Source: an uncultured Eubacteriales bacterium
GTDB taxonomy: Bacteria > Bacillota > Clostridia > Oscillospirales > Acutalibacteraceae
Assembly (NCBI GenBank): GCA_934525065.1
Contig: CAKSYX010000005.1
Span: forward strand, 1-64,000
Length of the DNA: 64,000 nucleotides
Direction of reading: 5' to 3'
The notes beneath the pieces are model-generated. The model worked only from the letters and a program-made list of their open reading frames with translations. It was not told the DNA's origin and ran no database searches. Made by a program: the position numbers and the translations under genes. This document shows, one piece after another, positions 1 to 8,613 of the stretch (within the stretch, counting starts at the first letter, position 1; every line of letters begins with the position of its first letter).

Positions 1-76
1 TGGAGCTGGTGGACGGACTCGAACCCCCGACCTGCTGATTACAAATCAGCTGCTCTACCAACTGAGCTACACCAGC
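1..76 (-). tRNA. tRNA-Thr (anticodon UGU)
   Basis: The minus strand folds into a complete cloverleaf. It has a 7-bp acceptor stem GCTGGTG/CACCAGC, an anticodon stem around the loop TTTGTAA with anticodon UGU (reads ACA threonine codons), a GTTCGAGTC T-loop, discriminator U and an encoded CCA end. The gene touches the window edge but appears complete. Confidence 0.96.
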
Positions 77-103
77 AAACCGGCGTGTCCTCAACGCTCG
101 AAT

Positions 104-132
104 AATATACCACATTCCGCCGCGTTCGTCAA
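104..132 (-). promoter_or_regulatory. promoter of tRNA-Thr
   Basis: On the minus strand a TTGACG -35 box (127-132) and a TATATT -10 box (104-109) are separated by 17 bp. They lie about 28 bp before the tRNA 5' end, the expected place for a sigma-A promoter of a stable RNA gene. Confidence 0.7.
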
Positions 133-250
133 GGGTTTTTTTCAAAATTTTTCAACTTTTTCGGCTTTTTAAAGCTTTAAATCGCAAAAGCCATGAGAAT
201 GAGATAAAAACCGCAGATATTTTTCGCTATAAGACGTTTGAGGTGTTTTT

Positions 251-281
251 AAGGCAACTCTACGATTCATAGGTTGCCCTT
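251..281 (+). repeat. inverted repeat in leader of the XRE membrane gene
   Basis: AAGGCAAC and GTTGCC(C)TT face each other across a 14-nt loop, about 50 bp before the chosen ATG of the next gene. It could be an RNA hairpin or an operator for the XRE protein; nothing in the sequence decides between them. Confidence 0.4.
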
Positions 282-332
282 TCGGTGAGTAAATGCTATT
301 ATGTAAGCACCAAACCGAATGGGGGTGCTTCT

Positions 333-1031
333 ATGGACACTGAAAAAATCGGCCGCTTTATTAAAGAGCAAAGAACGGCCGCAAAGCTGACGCAAAAGGA
401 ACTTGCAGAAAAGCTAGGCTGTACGGATAAAGCTGTTTCGCGTTGGGAAACGGGCAGGGGAATGCCGGATATTTCTTTTGTGATTCCGCTTTCTCAGGTG
501 CTCAATGTTTCTGTCGGTGAGCTGATTGCAGGAGAAAAATACGTCGGACCTCCTGTGGAAAACACACCTGACTCCGAACCGGCCGAAAACGCGAACAACA
601 GCGGCACAATTGAAAGCGTTATTAAAAAGAGTGATGAGACCCTTGTCAACGTAATGACTGAGAACAAAAAGGAGGTCAGACGGCTGAACTTCGGCTCTGT
701 CTTTACGATCCTTGCGTGCTGCTTGGAGGTCTTTTTCTTTTTCGGCCTGCCGGCTCTGCTGCCGGATACGGCTCCGGTGATAAGCTATATTATAGTCGCC
801 ACAGCGGTCGTTTCGGCACTTGTGGGACTGTCCGGAAACCGGCCAAAATGGTTCTTTCCGCTGTTTATTTTCTTGATGCTTTTCTTTGTCAATATAATGA
901 ACCCAAGTCCCGAAGGAATGGGAGCGGCGTATATCGGTGCATATTTTGCCGCAGGCTCACTGATAATTGTTGCCCTGTTTTCGCTTTTGCGGCTGCTTCT
1001 CGATAAAAGAAAAGCGAAAAAAACAATATAG
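333..1031 (+). CDS. XRE-family helix-turn-helix protein with C-terminal membrane segments
   Basis: A 232-residue protein. Residues 5-60 form a Cro/CI-type helix-turn-helix (LTQKELAEKLGCTDKAVSRWE). An acidic linker of about 50 residues follows, then about four hydrophobic segments (roughly 125-225) ending in a lysine/arginine tail. I chose the ATG at 333 over an upstream GTG at 285 because GGGGGTG sits 6 nt before it and the HTH then begins at residue 5, as usual in the family. Such proteins are common in Clostridia and probably act as membrane-tethered repressors that respond to an envelope or ligand signal; the ligand is unknown. The gene is monocistronic and converges on fucI across a shared terminator. 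Confidence 0.85.
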   Translation: MDTEKIGRFIKEQRTAAKLTQKELAEKLGCTDKAVSRWETGRGMPDISFVIPLSQVLNVSVGELIAGEKYVGPPVENTPDSEPAENANNSGTIESVIKKSDETLVNVMTENKKEVRRLNFGSVFTILACCLEVFFFFGLPALLPDTAPVISYIIVATAVVSALVGLSGNRPKWFFPLFIFLMLFFVNIMNPSPEGMGAAYIGAYFAAGSLIIVALFSLLRLLLDKRKAKKTI

Positions 1032-1050
1032 CGATACGCTGAAACAACGA

Positions 1051-1092
1051 CCCGGCACTTTCTTTTGTCCTTGAGACAAAGAGAGCGCCGGG
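1051..1092. terminator. bidirectional terminator between the XRE gene and fucI
   Basis: CCCGGC and GCCGGG arms enclose an inner TTTGTC/GACAAA stem, with a short T-rich stretch on the plus side. It lies between two convergent genes and can end both transcripts. Confidence 0.7.
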
Positions 1093-1115
1093 CTTATTTC
1101 TCATATTATGTTACC

Positions 1116-2915
1116 TTATTTATACATCGGACCGTAGACTTCGCAGGCGCGGTAGTCTGCGCTTTCAAGGTCTTTTGTGCCGAAGGCACTCCAGGTGTGC
1201 GGACGGTAGATTCGGCTCTCGTCAACGTTGTGCATCGAAACCGGAATCCTCAGCATACTCGCAAGCGTAATGAGGTCTGCACCGATGTGACCGTATGCAA
1301 GACAGCCGTGGTTTGCGCCCCAGTTCGCCATGACCTGATAAACGTCTGAGAAAGCACCTTCTCCCGTAAGGTTCGGAACGAACCACGTTGTCGGCCAGGT
1401 CTTGTCGGTTCTTGCGTCGAGCGGATTGTGAATCTCGTCCGGCAGGTCAACGGTGTAGCCTTCTGCAATCTGAAGCAGGGGTTGAGTTCCGTTGAGAATG
1501 TTGACGCGGATCATGGTTACGGGCATTTCGGCTTTTGTGCGGTAATGCGAGGAGAATCCGCCGCCGCGGAAATAGCCGAGGTTTGCCGGTGCCCAGTCTG
1601 TTGCGTCAAGCATCGCTTTGATGTCCTTGTCGGTAACGTCCCACCACGGTTTCATAACGCCGTGGTGGCCGTCATAGGTGCTTTCGCCGGTGCCGTCAAG
1701 GGCAGCCGCACCGCTGTTGATGAGGTGAATAAAGCCGTTTGCCGCTTTTCCCGTCGGTGCAACGCCTGTAACGCGCTTGACCGCTTCCGGGCTCCAGTAG
1801 GTGCGAACGTCCGCAAAAACGGTTGCGCCGCTGGTCAGAAGCTTTCCGAAAAGCATTGCAGTTCCGTTAAGGCCGTCGTTTTCCGTTGCGAGAATGGTCG
1901 GCTCTTTTTTGCCGTTCCAGTTGAAGCTGGAGTTGAAAATTGCTTCGGTGAAGTCGCCGTTGGGCAGCCAGTCTGTCCACATACGCTGACCCTGGAAGCC
2001 GCCGAGAATGGCATTCCTGCCGCGGCTTTCCTCTTTCCAGCCCATTTCAAGCAGCTTCTTGTTGCCGAAGAAGATGTCCTGCGCAATGAGGGTGAATTTG
2101 ACAATGAATTCCCATTCCTTCGTCTTTTCCTCTGCGGTGCGCGGCTTTTTGATTCCGAACGGGTCGATTTTTTTGTCTTCAGGCACTTCGGTGTTTACAT
2201 CATAGCCCTCGCGGCAGTTTTCCTTGACCCAGGCAAGAGCCTTTTCATATTCCTCGTGGTCATAGATTCCAAGGTGAATACGTCTGAGAATTTCTGTGAG
2301 GTCAACCCATTCTGCGCGGATTCCGAGGTAGTTTTGGAAAAAGTCCGAGTTGCAGTATGAGCCGGCGATGCCCATTGAAACGCCGCCGAGGCCGACATAA
2401 GCCTTATCGCGCATTTGGCCGACAGCTGTTGCACATTTTGCAAAACGCAGAATTTTTTCGCGTACATCTGCGGGTACTTCCACAGCGTCTCTGTCCTGAA
2501 CGTCTCTGCCGTAAATTGAAAATGCGGGAAGTCCGCGCTGCGCATGGGCGGCCATGCAGGCGGCAAGATAAACCGCACCCGGACGTTCCGTTCCGTTGAA
2601 GCCCCAAACGGCCTTGATAGTGAGCGGATTGAGATCCATCGTTTCGCTGCCGTAGCACCAGCAGGGGGTGACGGAAAGGGTTGCGCAGACGTTTTGTGTG
2701 CGGAAAAACGCTTCGCACTCATAAGCTTCCGCTCCGCCGCCGATGGTTGTCGGAGAAATTACGCATTGAACGGGTGTTCCGTCGGAATAACGCAGGTTTT
2801 CTTCAATGAGCTTTTTTGCGGCGTTTGCCATGTTTACGGTCTGTTCCTCAAGATCCTCGCGGACGCCGAACTGTCTTCCGTCAATGACGGGTCTGATACC
2901 GATTCTCGGATACAT
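1116..2915 (-). CDS. fucI: L-fucose isomerase
   Basis: Converts L-fucose to L-fuculose in the cytoplasm, using Mn2+. At 599 residues it matches the E. coli enzyme (591). Metal-binding residues Glu337, Asp361 and His528 of E. coli correspond with a constant offset of 8 to Glu345 (TENDG), Asp369 (FADVRTYW) and His536 (WGANHG), a strong sign of an intact enzyme. It is the last gene of fucA-fucU-fucI, 37 nt after fucU, with the shared hairpin downstream as terminator. The same fold also isomerises D-arabinose, so pentose use is possible too. No fuculokinase gene lies in the operon. Confidence 0.97.
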   Translation of the reverse strand: MYPRIGIRPVIDGRQFGVREDLEEQTVNMANAAKKLIEENLRYSDGTPVQCVISPTTIGGGAEAYECEAFFRTQNVCATLSVTPCWCYGSETMDLNPLTIKAVWGFNGTERPGAVYLAACMAAHAQRGLPAFSIYGRDVQDRDAVEVPADVREKILRFAKCATAVGQMRDKAYVGLGGVSMGIAGSYCNSDFFQNYLGIRAEWVDLTEILRRIHLGIYDHEEYEKALAWVKENCREGYDVNTEVPEDKKIDPFGIKKPRTAEEKTKEWEFIVKFTLIAQDIFFGNKKLLEMGWKEESRGRNAILGGFQGQRMWTDWLPNGDFTEAIFNSSFNWNGKKEPTILATENDGLNGTAMLFGKLLTSGATVFADVRTYWSPEAVKRVTGVAPTGKAANGFIHLINSGAAALDGTGESTYDGHHGVMKPWWDVTDKDIKAMLDATDWAPANLGYFRGGGFSSHYRTKAEMPVTMIRVNILNGTQPLLQIAEGYTVDLPDEIHNPLDARTDKTWPTTWFVPNLTGEGAFSDVYQVMANWGANHGCLAYGHIGADLITLASMLRIPVSMHNVDESRIYRPHTWSAFGTKDLESADYRACEVYGPMYK

Positions 2916-2952
2916 TTTCTGTCACTCGCTTTCTCTTAGTATAGTATTGTTA

Positions 2953-3399
2953 TCACAGTTTCTCATCCTCAGGCAGAACAACGCCCTTTTTGAGAAGAAT
3001 GTTTGCATAAATCGCGGTTTCTCCGGTGGCAATGACCGCATAGGCCTTTTTTGCTCTCTCATAGAACGCAAAACGTTCGATGAATTCAATTTCGCAGTGC
3101 TCCGGCTCTGCCTTTTTGAGTATTCTGCGGTATTTGTCCCAGATGGTCGGAACCACCGGGTCGCCGAAAACGACTTCCATGAGGGCAACCGGCTTTTCGG
3201 TGTATGAATCGAGCGGAAAAAAGCGCATCACGGCTTCAAGCACTTCTGGCACGCCGTGGCCGTCAAGGCGCACGAGCCTTTGCGCGATTGCCGCAGAAGG
3301 AAAGTTTCCGTCGGCAATGACGATTTCGTCACCGTGACCCATCTCCATAAGTATTTTCAAAAGCTTTGGAGATAAAACAGAGGGGATGTGTTTAAGCAT
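2953..3399 (-). CDS. fucU: L-fucose mutarotase
   Basis: Interconverts alpha and beta anomers of L-fucose, supplying the anomer used by FucI. The 148-residue RbsD/FucU-fold protein has the diagnostic N-terminal motif GHGDEIVIADGNFP with catalytic His22, and a C-terminal aromatic/acidic region typical of FucU. GCAAGGAGG lies just before the ATG. It sits 17 nt after fucA and 37 nt before fucI, so the three genes are almost certainly one transcript. RbsD is the alternative within the superfamily, but the operon decides for FucU. Confidence 0.95.
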   Translation of the reverse strand: MLKHIPSVLSPKLLKILMEMGHGDEIVIADGNFPSAAIAQRLVRLDGHGVPEVLEAVMRFFPLDSYTEKPVALMEVVFGDPVVPTIWDKYRRILKKAEPEHCEIEFIERFAFYERAKKAYAVIATGETAIYANILLKKGVVLPEDEKL

Positions 3400-3416
3400 G
3401 AAGAGCCTCCTTGCTG

Positions 3417-4106
3417 TCAGTTCTGACCGTTCGGATATTTTTTATATCCCGGATGCTTTCCTGTTACGCCGTATTGAGCGCGCATGGAGCAAAGGCGGTC
3501 GATGTTTTCCCTTGAAATTTCCTGCGCACCTCCGAGCAGGTGAGCGTTGAGTGAAATTTTTGCAAAAAGCTCAAGCGTTTCCATTCTGTAATACGCCGTG
3601 ATGAGGTCTGCGCCAACGGTCAGTGCTCCGTGATTTTGAAGGAGCATTACGTCGTGCTCCTGAAGATACGGCTTGATCGCTTCGGGAACTTCATCGGTCG
3701 AAGGTGTTCCGTAAGGCGTTACGGGAACAGAGCCGATTGCAATAACGGATTCAATCATTGTGTATTCGTCGAGCGCTTTGTTTGCAACTGCAAAGCCTGT
3801 TGCTGTCGGCGGATGAGCGTGAAGAACTGCGCCGATGTCCTCGCGTTCGCGGTAGCAGCAAAGGTGCATTTTGATTTCAGACGACGGTCTGAGACCTTCT
3901 GCGCCTTCAAGAACCTCGCCCTTGTTGTTGATTCTGACGAGCTTGTCGGGTGTGATGAAGCTTTTGCTCATTCCGGTCGGCGTTGCAAGGAACGTTCCGT
4001 CGTCAAGCTTGACGGAAACGTTGCCGTCGTTGGCCGCGACCCAGCCGAGCTGCCACATTTTGTGGCATACATCGCATATTTGATCTTTGATATTTTTCAG
4101 GTTCAT
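3417..4106 (-). CDS. fucA: L-fuculose-phosphate aldolase (class II)
   Basis: Zinc-dependent aldolase that cleaves L-fuculose 1-phosphate to dihydroxyacetone phosphate and L-lactaldehyde. It has 229 residues (E. coli 215). Catalytic Glu77 (SSEIKMH) and zinc ligands His96, His98 (LHAHPP) and His159 (QNHGAL) align with E. coli Glu73, His92, His94 and His155 at a constant offset of 4. It is the first gene of the operon, with AAGGAGG before the ATG and a clear promoter upstream. A rhamnulose- or ribulose-phosphate specificity is excluded only by context. No lactaldehyde reductase or diol dehydratase genes are visible nearby. Confidence 0.93.
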   Translation of the reverse strand: MNLKNIKDQICDVCHKMWQLGWVAANDGNVSVKLDDGTFLATPTGMSKSFITPDKLVRINNKGEVLEGAEGLRPSSEIKMHLCCYREREDIGAVLHAHPPTATGFAVANKALDEYTMIESVIAIGSVPVTPYGTPSTDEVPEAIKPYLQEHDVMLLQNHGALTVGADLITAYYRMETLELFAKISLNAHLLGGAQEISRENIDRLCSMRAQYGVTGKHPGYKKYPNGQN

Positions 4107-4144
4107 GGTTTAGCCTCCTTGCGGCAAAAACTGCCTATATAATG

Positions 4145-4173
4145 ATTATACAGATTCGTCCAGGAGATGTAAA
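4145..4173 (-). promoter_or_regulatory. promoter of the fuc operon
   Basis: The minus strand reads TTTACA (4168-4173), 17 bp, then TATAAT (4145-4150), about 39 bp before the fucA ATG. I see no convincing cre site or large operator palindrome, so the regulator of fucose induction is not apparent here. Confidence 0.8.
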
Positions 4174-4206
4174 GAACAAAAAAGAAAAATCAGACGGATT
4201 TTCCTG

Positions 4207-4235
4207 TTGCACTCCCATTAAGTTAATGGTAAAAT
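4207..4235 (+). promoter_or_regulatory. uvrC promoter with palindrome in the spacer
   Basis: TTGCAC (4207-4212), a 17-bp spacer and TAAAAT (4230-4235) precede uvrC. The spacer contains the perfect inverted repeat CCATTAAGTTAATGG (4215-4229), 7-bp arms around one base. A protein bound there would block RNA polymerase. It is not a LexA box. Confidence 0.65.
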
Positions 4236-4273
4236 AAAGCGGATACACCACAAAACGAAAGGCAGTGAAAACT

Positions 4274-6124
4274 ATGGCAATCGATCCGAAGCTTCGCTCC
4301 CTGCGCGACAAGGCGATGAAGCTTCCGCTCACTCCGGGCGTATATATAATGAAAAACAAAAGCGGAAAAATAATATACATCGGCAAGGCCAAGGCACTCA
4401 AAAACCGTGTCAGTCAATATTTCGGTTCGCAGAACAACCATAACACCAAGGTGCGCAAAATGGTTGAAAACGTTGCTGATTTTGATTATATTCTCACTGA
4501 CAGCGAATTTGAAGCACTTGTTCTTGAATGCAGTCTCATCAAGCAGAATATGCCGAAATATAATATTTTGCTGAAGGACGACAAGGGTTACAGCTACATC
4601 AAAATCAAGCCGCACCCGTGGGGAAACATCAGTGCCGTTTTCCGCAAGGATGACAAAAACGCTCAGTACATCGGGCCTTACACAGGAAACTTTTCCGTCA
4701 CTCAGGCGGTTGACCGGGCAAAGGAGATTTTTAAGCTGCCCACCTGTTCAAAGGTCTTTCCGCGAGACATCAAAAAAAGCCGTCCCTGCCTTAATTATTT
4801 CATCTCAAAATGCAGTGCTCCGTGCGCAGGAAAAATCAGCCGGGAGGAGTATGAACAAAGCGTTGACGAAGCGGTCGAGTTCATCAAAGGCGGCAGCAAG
4901 ACCGCCCTTAAAGAGCTGAAGCTTGAAATGGAAAAGGCGGCGGAAAACCTTGAGTTTGAAAGAGCCGCAAAGCTGCGCGACAGAATACGCGCCGTTGAGC
5001 GCATTGCCGGAAAGCAGAAGGTCGTCCTTTCCTCAAAGGCGGCGCAGGATGTTTTTGCCGTTGCGCAAAGCGCAGACAAGGCCTGCCTTGCTGTGCTGAA
5101 TTTTGAAAACGGTCTGCTTTGCCACACGGAGCACTTCATTTTTGATTCAACCGATGATTTGCCGGAAATGCGCCGTTCGCTGGTGCTTTCATATTACTCA
5201 ATGAACCGCTCGGTGCCTGCGAAGGTTCTTCTTGACGGCGAAGCGCAGGATATGGAGCTGCTTCAGCAATTTCTTGAAGAAAAAAGGGAAAAAAGGGTTG
5301 AGCTGACCGTTCCGCAAAGGGGAGAGGGCGTAAAGCTTTCTCAGATGTGCCTTGCGAACGCTTCTCAAAAGCTCAGCGAGTATCTCGGAAGAAAGGGTGA
5401 AGAAACCGCAGTCCTTGACGAGATGGCAAAAATGCTCGGTCTTCCGGCAGCACCGGAATATATTGAAGCCTACGACATTTCTCACACTGCCGGTGCGGAC
5501 AACGTTGCAGGAATGATAGTGTTCAAAAATGCAAGACCGTATAAAAGAGCCTATAAGCGTTTTGCAATCAAGGGCTTTGACGGTCAGGACGATTACGGCT
5601 CAATGCGCGAGGTGATTAGCCGCCGTCTCAATCGCTATGAAGAGGAAAAGGAGAGCGGCGAAGGCTTCGGCAGGCTGCCGGACCTCATTCTCCTTGACGG
5701 TGGTGTGGGTCAGGTCAACGCAGTAAAGCCGGTCATTGAGGCTTTCGGCCTTGATATTCCCGTTTTGGGCATGGTCAAGGACAACAAGCATAAGACCAGG
5801 GCAATCACAAAGGACGGGCAGGAGATCGAGATTCGCTCCGGGCGGCGCGTGTTTACCCTCGTTTCCTCAATTCAGGAGGAGGTTCACCGCTTTGCAATTA
5901 CCTATCACAAGGAAAAGCATTCGCGCTCCGCTCTTGAAACAAAGCTGACGGAAATTGAAGGAATCGGCAAAAAAAAGGCGGAAAGGCTGATGAAGCATTT
6001 CAAATCAGTTTCAAAAATCAAGGCCGCAAGCGAGGAGCAGCTGAAAGCCGTTGAGGGTATAGGTGACAAAGACGCAAAGGCGATTCGTGAATATTTTTCA
6101 TCAAAGCCCAACAATAGTCTTTAA
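4274..6124 (+). CDS. uvrC: excinuclease ABC subunit C
   Basis: Makes both incisions during nucleotide excision repair with UvrA and UvrB. The 616-residue protein has the full layout. An N-terminal GIY-YIG nuclease (PGVYIMKNKSGKIIYIGKAK) makes the 3' cut. Four cysteines follow around residues 155-185 (SRPCLNYFISKCSAPCAG), matching the reported Fe-S ligands. A UVR helix pair binds UvrB, the RNase H-like 5' nuclease begins near EAYDISH, and two helix-hairpin-helix motifs end the protein. The ATG at 4274 is preferred to a GTG 9 nt upstream because AAAGG is then 11 nt away. It is divergent from the fuc operon. No LexA box is seen in front of it. Confidence 0.97.
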   Translation: MAIDPKLRSLRDKAMKLPLTPGVYIMKNKSGKIIYIGKAKALKNRVSQYFGSQNNHNTKVRKMVENVADFDYILTDSEFEALVLECSLIKQNMPKYNILLKDDKGYSYIKIKPHPWGNISAVFRKDDKNAQYIGPYTGNFSVTQAVDRAKEIFKLPTCSKVFPRDIKKSRPCLNYFISKCSAPCAGKISREEYEQSVDEAVEFIKGGSKTALKELKLEMEKAAENLEFERAAKLRDRIRAVERIAGKQKVVLSSKAAQDVFAVAQSADKACLAVLNFENGLLCHTEHFIFDSTDDLPEMRRSLVLSYYSMNRSVPAKVLLDGEAQDMELLQQFLEEKREKRVELTVPQRGEGVKLSQMCLANASQKLSEYLGRKGEETAVLDEMAKMLGLPAAPEYIEAYDISHTAGADNVAGMIVFKNARPYKRAYKRFAIKGFDGQDDYGSMREVISRRLNRYEEEKESGEGFGRLPDLILLDGGVGQVNAVKPVIEAFGLDIPVLGMVKDNKHKTRAITKDGQEIEIRSGRRVFTLVSSIQEEVHRFAITYHKEKHSRSALETKLTEIEGIGKKKAERLMKHFKSVSKIKAASEEQLKAVEGIGDKDAKAIREYFSSKPNNSL

Positions 6125-6183
6125 AAACATTGCTCCTATCGGCAAAATATTTGAAAAACACTGTTAAAACTTTGCACTAATTG

Positions 6184-6211
6184 TTGACATTTGGATTATT
6201 GATGTGATAAT
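6184..6211 (+). promoter_or_regulatory. promoter of small XRE regulator
   Basis: TTGACA (6184-6189) and GATAAT (6206-6211) are spaced by 16 bp (or TAATAT at 6208 by 18 bp), about 26 bp before the start codon. Confidence 0.75.
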
Positions 6212-6236
6212 ATATAAACAAGGAGCGGTGATAATT

Positions 6237-6626
6237 ATGCTTAAAGAAAGACTGAGAAAAATTCGCCTTGAACATAAGCTTACGCAACAAAATATCGCCG
6301 ATGCACTCGGCATTGACAGAACGACCTATACAGTTTATGAAACCGGGGTGACAACTCCGTCGCCTGCCACACTCGTCAAGCTTTCACAAATCTATAACGT
6401 CACGGTGGGATACCTCATGGGCGTTGAAGAGAATCGACCGGAGCTTAAAAGGAGCACGGTCGTTAAAGATAGCGAAGACAGTATGCTTTGCAGCGACCCT
6501 ATCTCTCTGCTTCGCAAAAACGAAAAGGAGCTGCTCATGTATTTCAGGATCCTTCCCGATGCCGAAAAGGCTCAGGTGGCTGAAAATCTCAAAAAGCTTG
6601 CTCAGGAAGCTCAAAACAAGCTTTGA
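6237..6626 (+). CDS. XRE-family transcriptional regulator
   Basis: A 129-residue soluble protein. Residues 1-60 are a Cro/CI-type helix-turn-helix (LTQQNIADALGIDRTTYTVYE). The remainder is a short helical tail with a conserved-looking end (LPDAEKAQVAENLKKLAQEAQ) that probably mediates dimerisation. The ATG at 6237 has AAGGAG 11 nt upstream; an in-frame GTG 33 nt earlier is less likely because it falls inside the promoter region. Single gene between its own promoter and a strong hairpin terminator, so it may be an autoregulated repressor. Target genes are unknown. Confidence 0.88.
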   Translation: MLKERLRKIRLEHKLTQQNIADALGIDRTTYTVYETGVTTPSPATLVKLSQIYNVTVGYLMGVEENRPELKRSTVVKDSEDSMLCSDPISLLRKNEKELLMYFRILPDAEKAQVAENLKKLAQEAQNKL

Positions 6627-6641
6627 TTTAATTGTTAACGA

Positions 6642-6687
6642 AATAGCCGCGGAAAGCACCGAAATATTCCGCGGTTATTATTTTTTT
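6642..6687 (+). terminator. terminator after small XRE regulator
   Basis: A 13-bp stem AATAGCCGCGGAA/TTCCGCGGTTATT (one G-U pair) is followed by a run of T. Confidence 0.85.
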
Positions 6688-6782
6688 GCTTTTCGGCCAC
6701 AAAGTCCAACAAAACGGACTTTGAGTGTGGTAGTATATACCTGCAAACGAAAGAGAAGGTTTCCTTGAAGGAGAGATACAGA

Positions 6783-7616
6783 ATGAAAATGAAAATCGGC
6801 TTTGACCTTTTTGGCTCGGGAAAAAAGGATACCCAAACGGAAAATACAGCGGAAAAATGCACTCCGCCCGAGAGTGAAACGCCGGTTTGCTCGGTTGTCA
6901 GCGTATACTTTCCGAAGAGGGGCTTTGCCTGTTCATATTATAACGATAGCTTTAACCTCAAAGAGGGCGACTTGGTTTTTGTTGACGGAAAGCTGGAGGG
7001 GCTTATCGGCGTAGTTGAAGAGGTCAGCCTGAGCTTTAAAATCAGAATTTCCGATTACAAAAGGGTCATCGGCAAGGCGGACACCTCTGTTTGCGGCGAA
7101 CTGTTTTTCGGCGAAAACACTTTTATTGCCTTTGACCGCAGCATAATTCCCTATGAAAAGGTCAGGTCATGGGTGCTGCCGCCGGCTGATGAGGCTGAGT
7201 TTGTCTATGGAAAGGACGATGTCTTTTATCCAATCAAAATGCCGAACACATTCAAGACTTCTGCGGCTGTAATTGAACGCGGCGCGGAATATTTTAAAGG
7301 CGGGAATGTTGCCTACCTCTGCCTGAACGGAACAAAGGCGAAGGCACTTGTTCTCGGCTCGGCGGTCTATGAGGTCGAGTTTGAATTTAAAAACGGCGAG
7401 GTCGGAAACTTTGGCTGCGGCTGTTGGTGCAGCGGAATCTGCAAGCACGATGTTGCCGCCGCAATGGCGCTTGACAGGGCACTTGAAACAATCGGTGAGG
7501 AGTATTCCGATTTGTATGATAAAAGCGGTTACTTCGCCGTTGTTGACCGCGAACTTTTTGAAAACAGAGCAATTGCTTCAAAAAAACGCGGAAGCATTTA
7601 TGTTTCCGATAAATAA
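6783..7616 (+). CDS. SWIM zinc-finger domain protein
   Basis: A 277-residue protein of unknown role. Near residue 220 it has a SWIM-type zinc finger, CxC followed by CxH (CGCWCSGICKH), a module seen in SNF2-linked proteins and in DNA- or protein-binding proteins. The N-terminal two thirds is mixed alpha/beta without a recognised motif and has no signal peptide or membrane segment. AAGGAG lies 9 nt before the ATG at 6783; an upstream TTG overlaps that site and is rejected. The gene is monocistronic, with its own terminator. SWIM proteins often accompany Swi2/Snf2 helicases, but none is adjacent here. Confidence 0.8.
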   Translation: MKMKIGFDLFGSGKKDTQTENTAEKCTPPESETPVCSVVSVYFPKRGFACSYYNDSFNLKEGDLVFVDGKLEGLIGVVEEVSLSFKIRISDYKRVIGKADTSVCGELFFGENTFIAFDRSIIPYEKVRSWVLPPADEAEFVYGKDDVFYPIKMPNTFKTSAAVIERGAEYFKGGNVAYLCLNGTKAKALVLGSAVYEVEFEFKNGEVGNFGCGCWCSGICKHDVAAAMALDRALETIGEEYSDLYDKSGYFAVVDRELFENRAIASKKRGSIYVSDK

Positions 7617-7659
7617 CTCAGACGGTCCTTTATTTATATATGGGCTCACACCCCGAAGC

Positions 7660-7694
7660 AGCCGATGCGGTTTTGAACCGTGTCGGCTGTTTTC
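7660..7694 (+). terminator. terminator after SWIM gene
   Basis: Stem AGCCGA..CGGTT/AACCG..TCGGCT is followed by TTTT. It serves the plus-strand gene of a convergent pair. Confidence 0.75.
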
Positions 7695-7697
7695 ATC

Positions 7698-7743
7698 AAA
7701 AAACGGCCGTGCTCACCGCTGCTGCAGGTGAACGCGACCGTTT
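7698..7743 (-). terminator. terminator after GDPD gene
   Basis: On the minus strand AAACGGTCG...CGGCCGTT with an inner CACC/GGTG stem is followed by TTTTTT. Each gene of the convergent pair therefore has its own terminator. Confidence 0.75.
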
Positions 7744-7749
7744 GATTTT

Positions 7750-8469
7750 TTATCTGAGAACCTCAACCATTCTGTCGGGGAAGTTGCCGATGAGGCCGTC
7801 AACGCCGAGGGCGGCGAGACGCTTGATATCGTCATATTCATTGACCGTCCAGGTGTTGATCTCGCAGCCTGCGTCATGCATTTCCTTCACGGTTTCTTCC
7901 GAAAGGAAGCAGTGAATCGGATGGCAGCACTGAGCACCGTTTTCTGCGGTGTATTTTCCGTAATTGATGAGCCAGCTTTCAGAGAGGAAGCCGCGCTTGA
8001 TTTCCGGTGCAAGCTTTTCGCAGCGCTTGATCGAATAGTGGTTGAAGGAGGAAAGGATGATCTTATCCTCAAGGCCGTATTCGCGGATCATTTCAATCAC
8101 GCGCTCTTCAATCGAGGGATATTCATAGATGCCGGTTTTAAGTTCAATGTTGGTGATAATGTCCTTGTCTTTGACGAGGTCAAAATATTCCTTGAGGGTG
8201 GGAATGGCGTTGAAGCCGTAAACGCCCTTGAAGCCTGCGGAATAATCGAACCTGCGAAGCTCTTCAAAGGTCATGTCCTTAACAAGACCCTGACCGTTTG
8301 CGGTGCGCTTGATATCTTCATCGTGGATGATAACAAGAACGTTGTCCTTTGTGAGGTGAACGTCAAGCTCAATGCCGTCGCAGCCGGCTTCAATTGCCTT
8401 TTCAAAAGCGAGCATTGTGTTTTCCGGATATTTTCCCGAGAAGCCTCTGTGGCCGAAAATCTTTGACAT
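7750..8469 (-). CDS. glycerophosphodiester phosphodiesterase
   Basis: Hydrolyses glycerophosphodiesters released from phospholipids (or teichoic acid) to glycerol 3-phosphate and an alcohol. The 239-residue TIM-barrel protein has the family signature: HRG near the N-terminus (FGHRGFSGKYPENT), the metal ligands in GIELDVHLTKDN, the catalytic second histidine in IIHDE, and the C-terminal NTWTVN strand. Length matches cytoplasmic UgpQ-type enzymes and there is no signal peptide. A promoter (TTGAAA, 16 bp, TATAAT) lies on the minus strand at 8518-8545. Substrate preference cannot be read from sequence. Confidence 0.93.
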   Translation of the reverse strand: MSKIFGHRGFSGKYPENTMLAFEKAIEAGCDGIELDVHLTKDNVLVIIHDEDIKRTANGQGLVKDMTFEELRRFDYSAGFKGVYGFNAIPTLKEYFDLVKDKDIITNIELKTGIYEYPSIEERVIEMIREYGLEDKIILSSFNHYSIKRCEKLAPEIKRGFLSESWLINYGKYTAENGAQCCHPIHCFLSEETVKEMHDAGCEINTWTVNEYDDIKRLAALGVDGLIGNFPDRMVEVLR

Positions 8470-8517
8470 ATTAAAATCACTTCTTCTTGATTATATTTGT
8501 CCTTTCCGGACACGAAC

Positions 8518-8545
8518 ATTATACACCAAAACCGGGCTTTTTCAA
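8518..8545 (-). promoter_or_regulatory. promoter of GDPD gene
   Basis: Minus strand TTGAAA (8540-8545), 16-bp spacer, TATAAT (8518-8523). A short GTCC/GGAC inverted repeat follows at 8499-8511 in the leader. Confidence 0.7.
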
Positions 8546-8613
8546 GAGAAAGAGCAAAAATATCATTGTATTTTGCAGAAATATATGCTAATATAGAAAA
8601 GGAGGCGATAATT

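Noticed and set aside
1428..2360. Long plus-strand frame of 310 codons
   Set aside because: Antisense to fucI, whose catalytic residues and length are intact. The frame shows no family signature.
4107..4206. cre site or riboswitch in the fuc leader
   Set aside because: No match to TGWAANCGNTNWCA and the leader is too short for a known sugar riboswitch.
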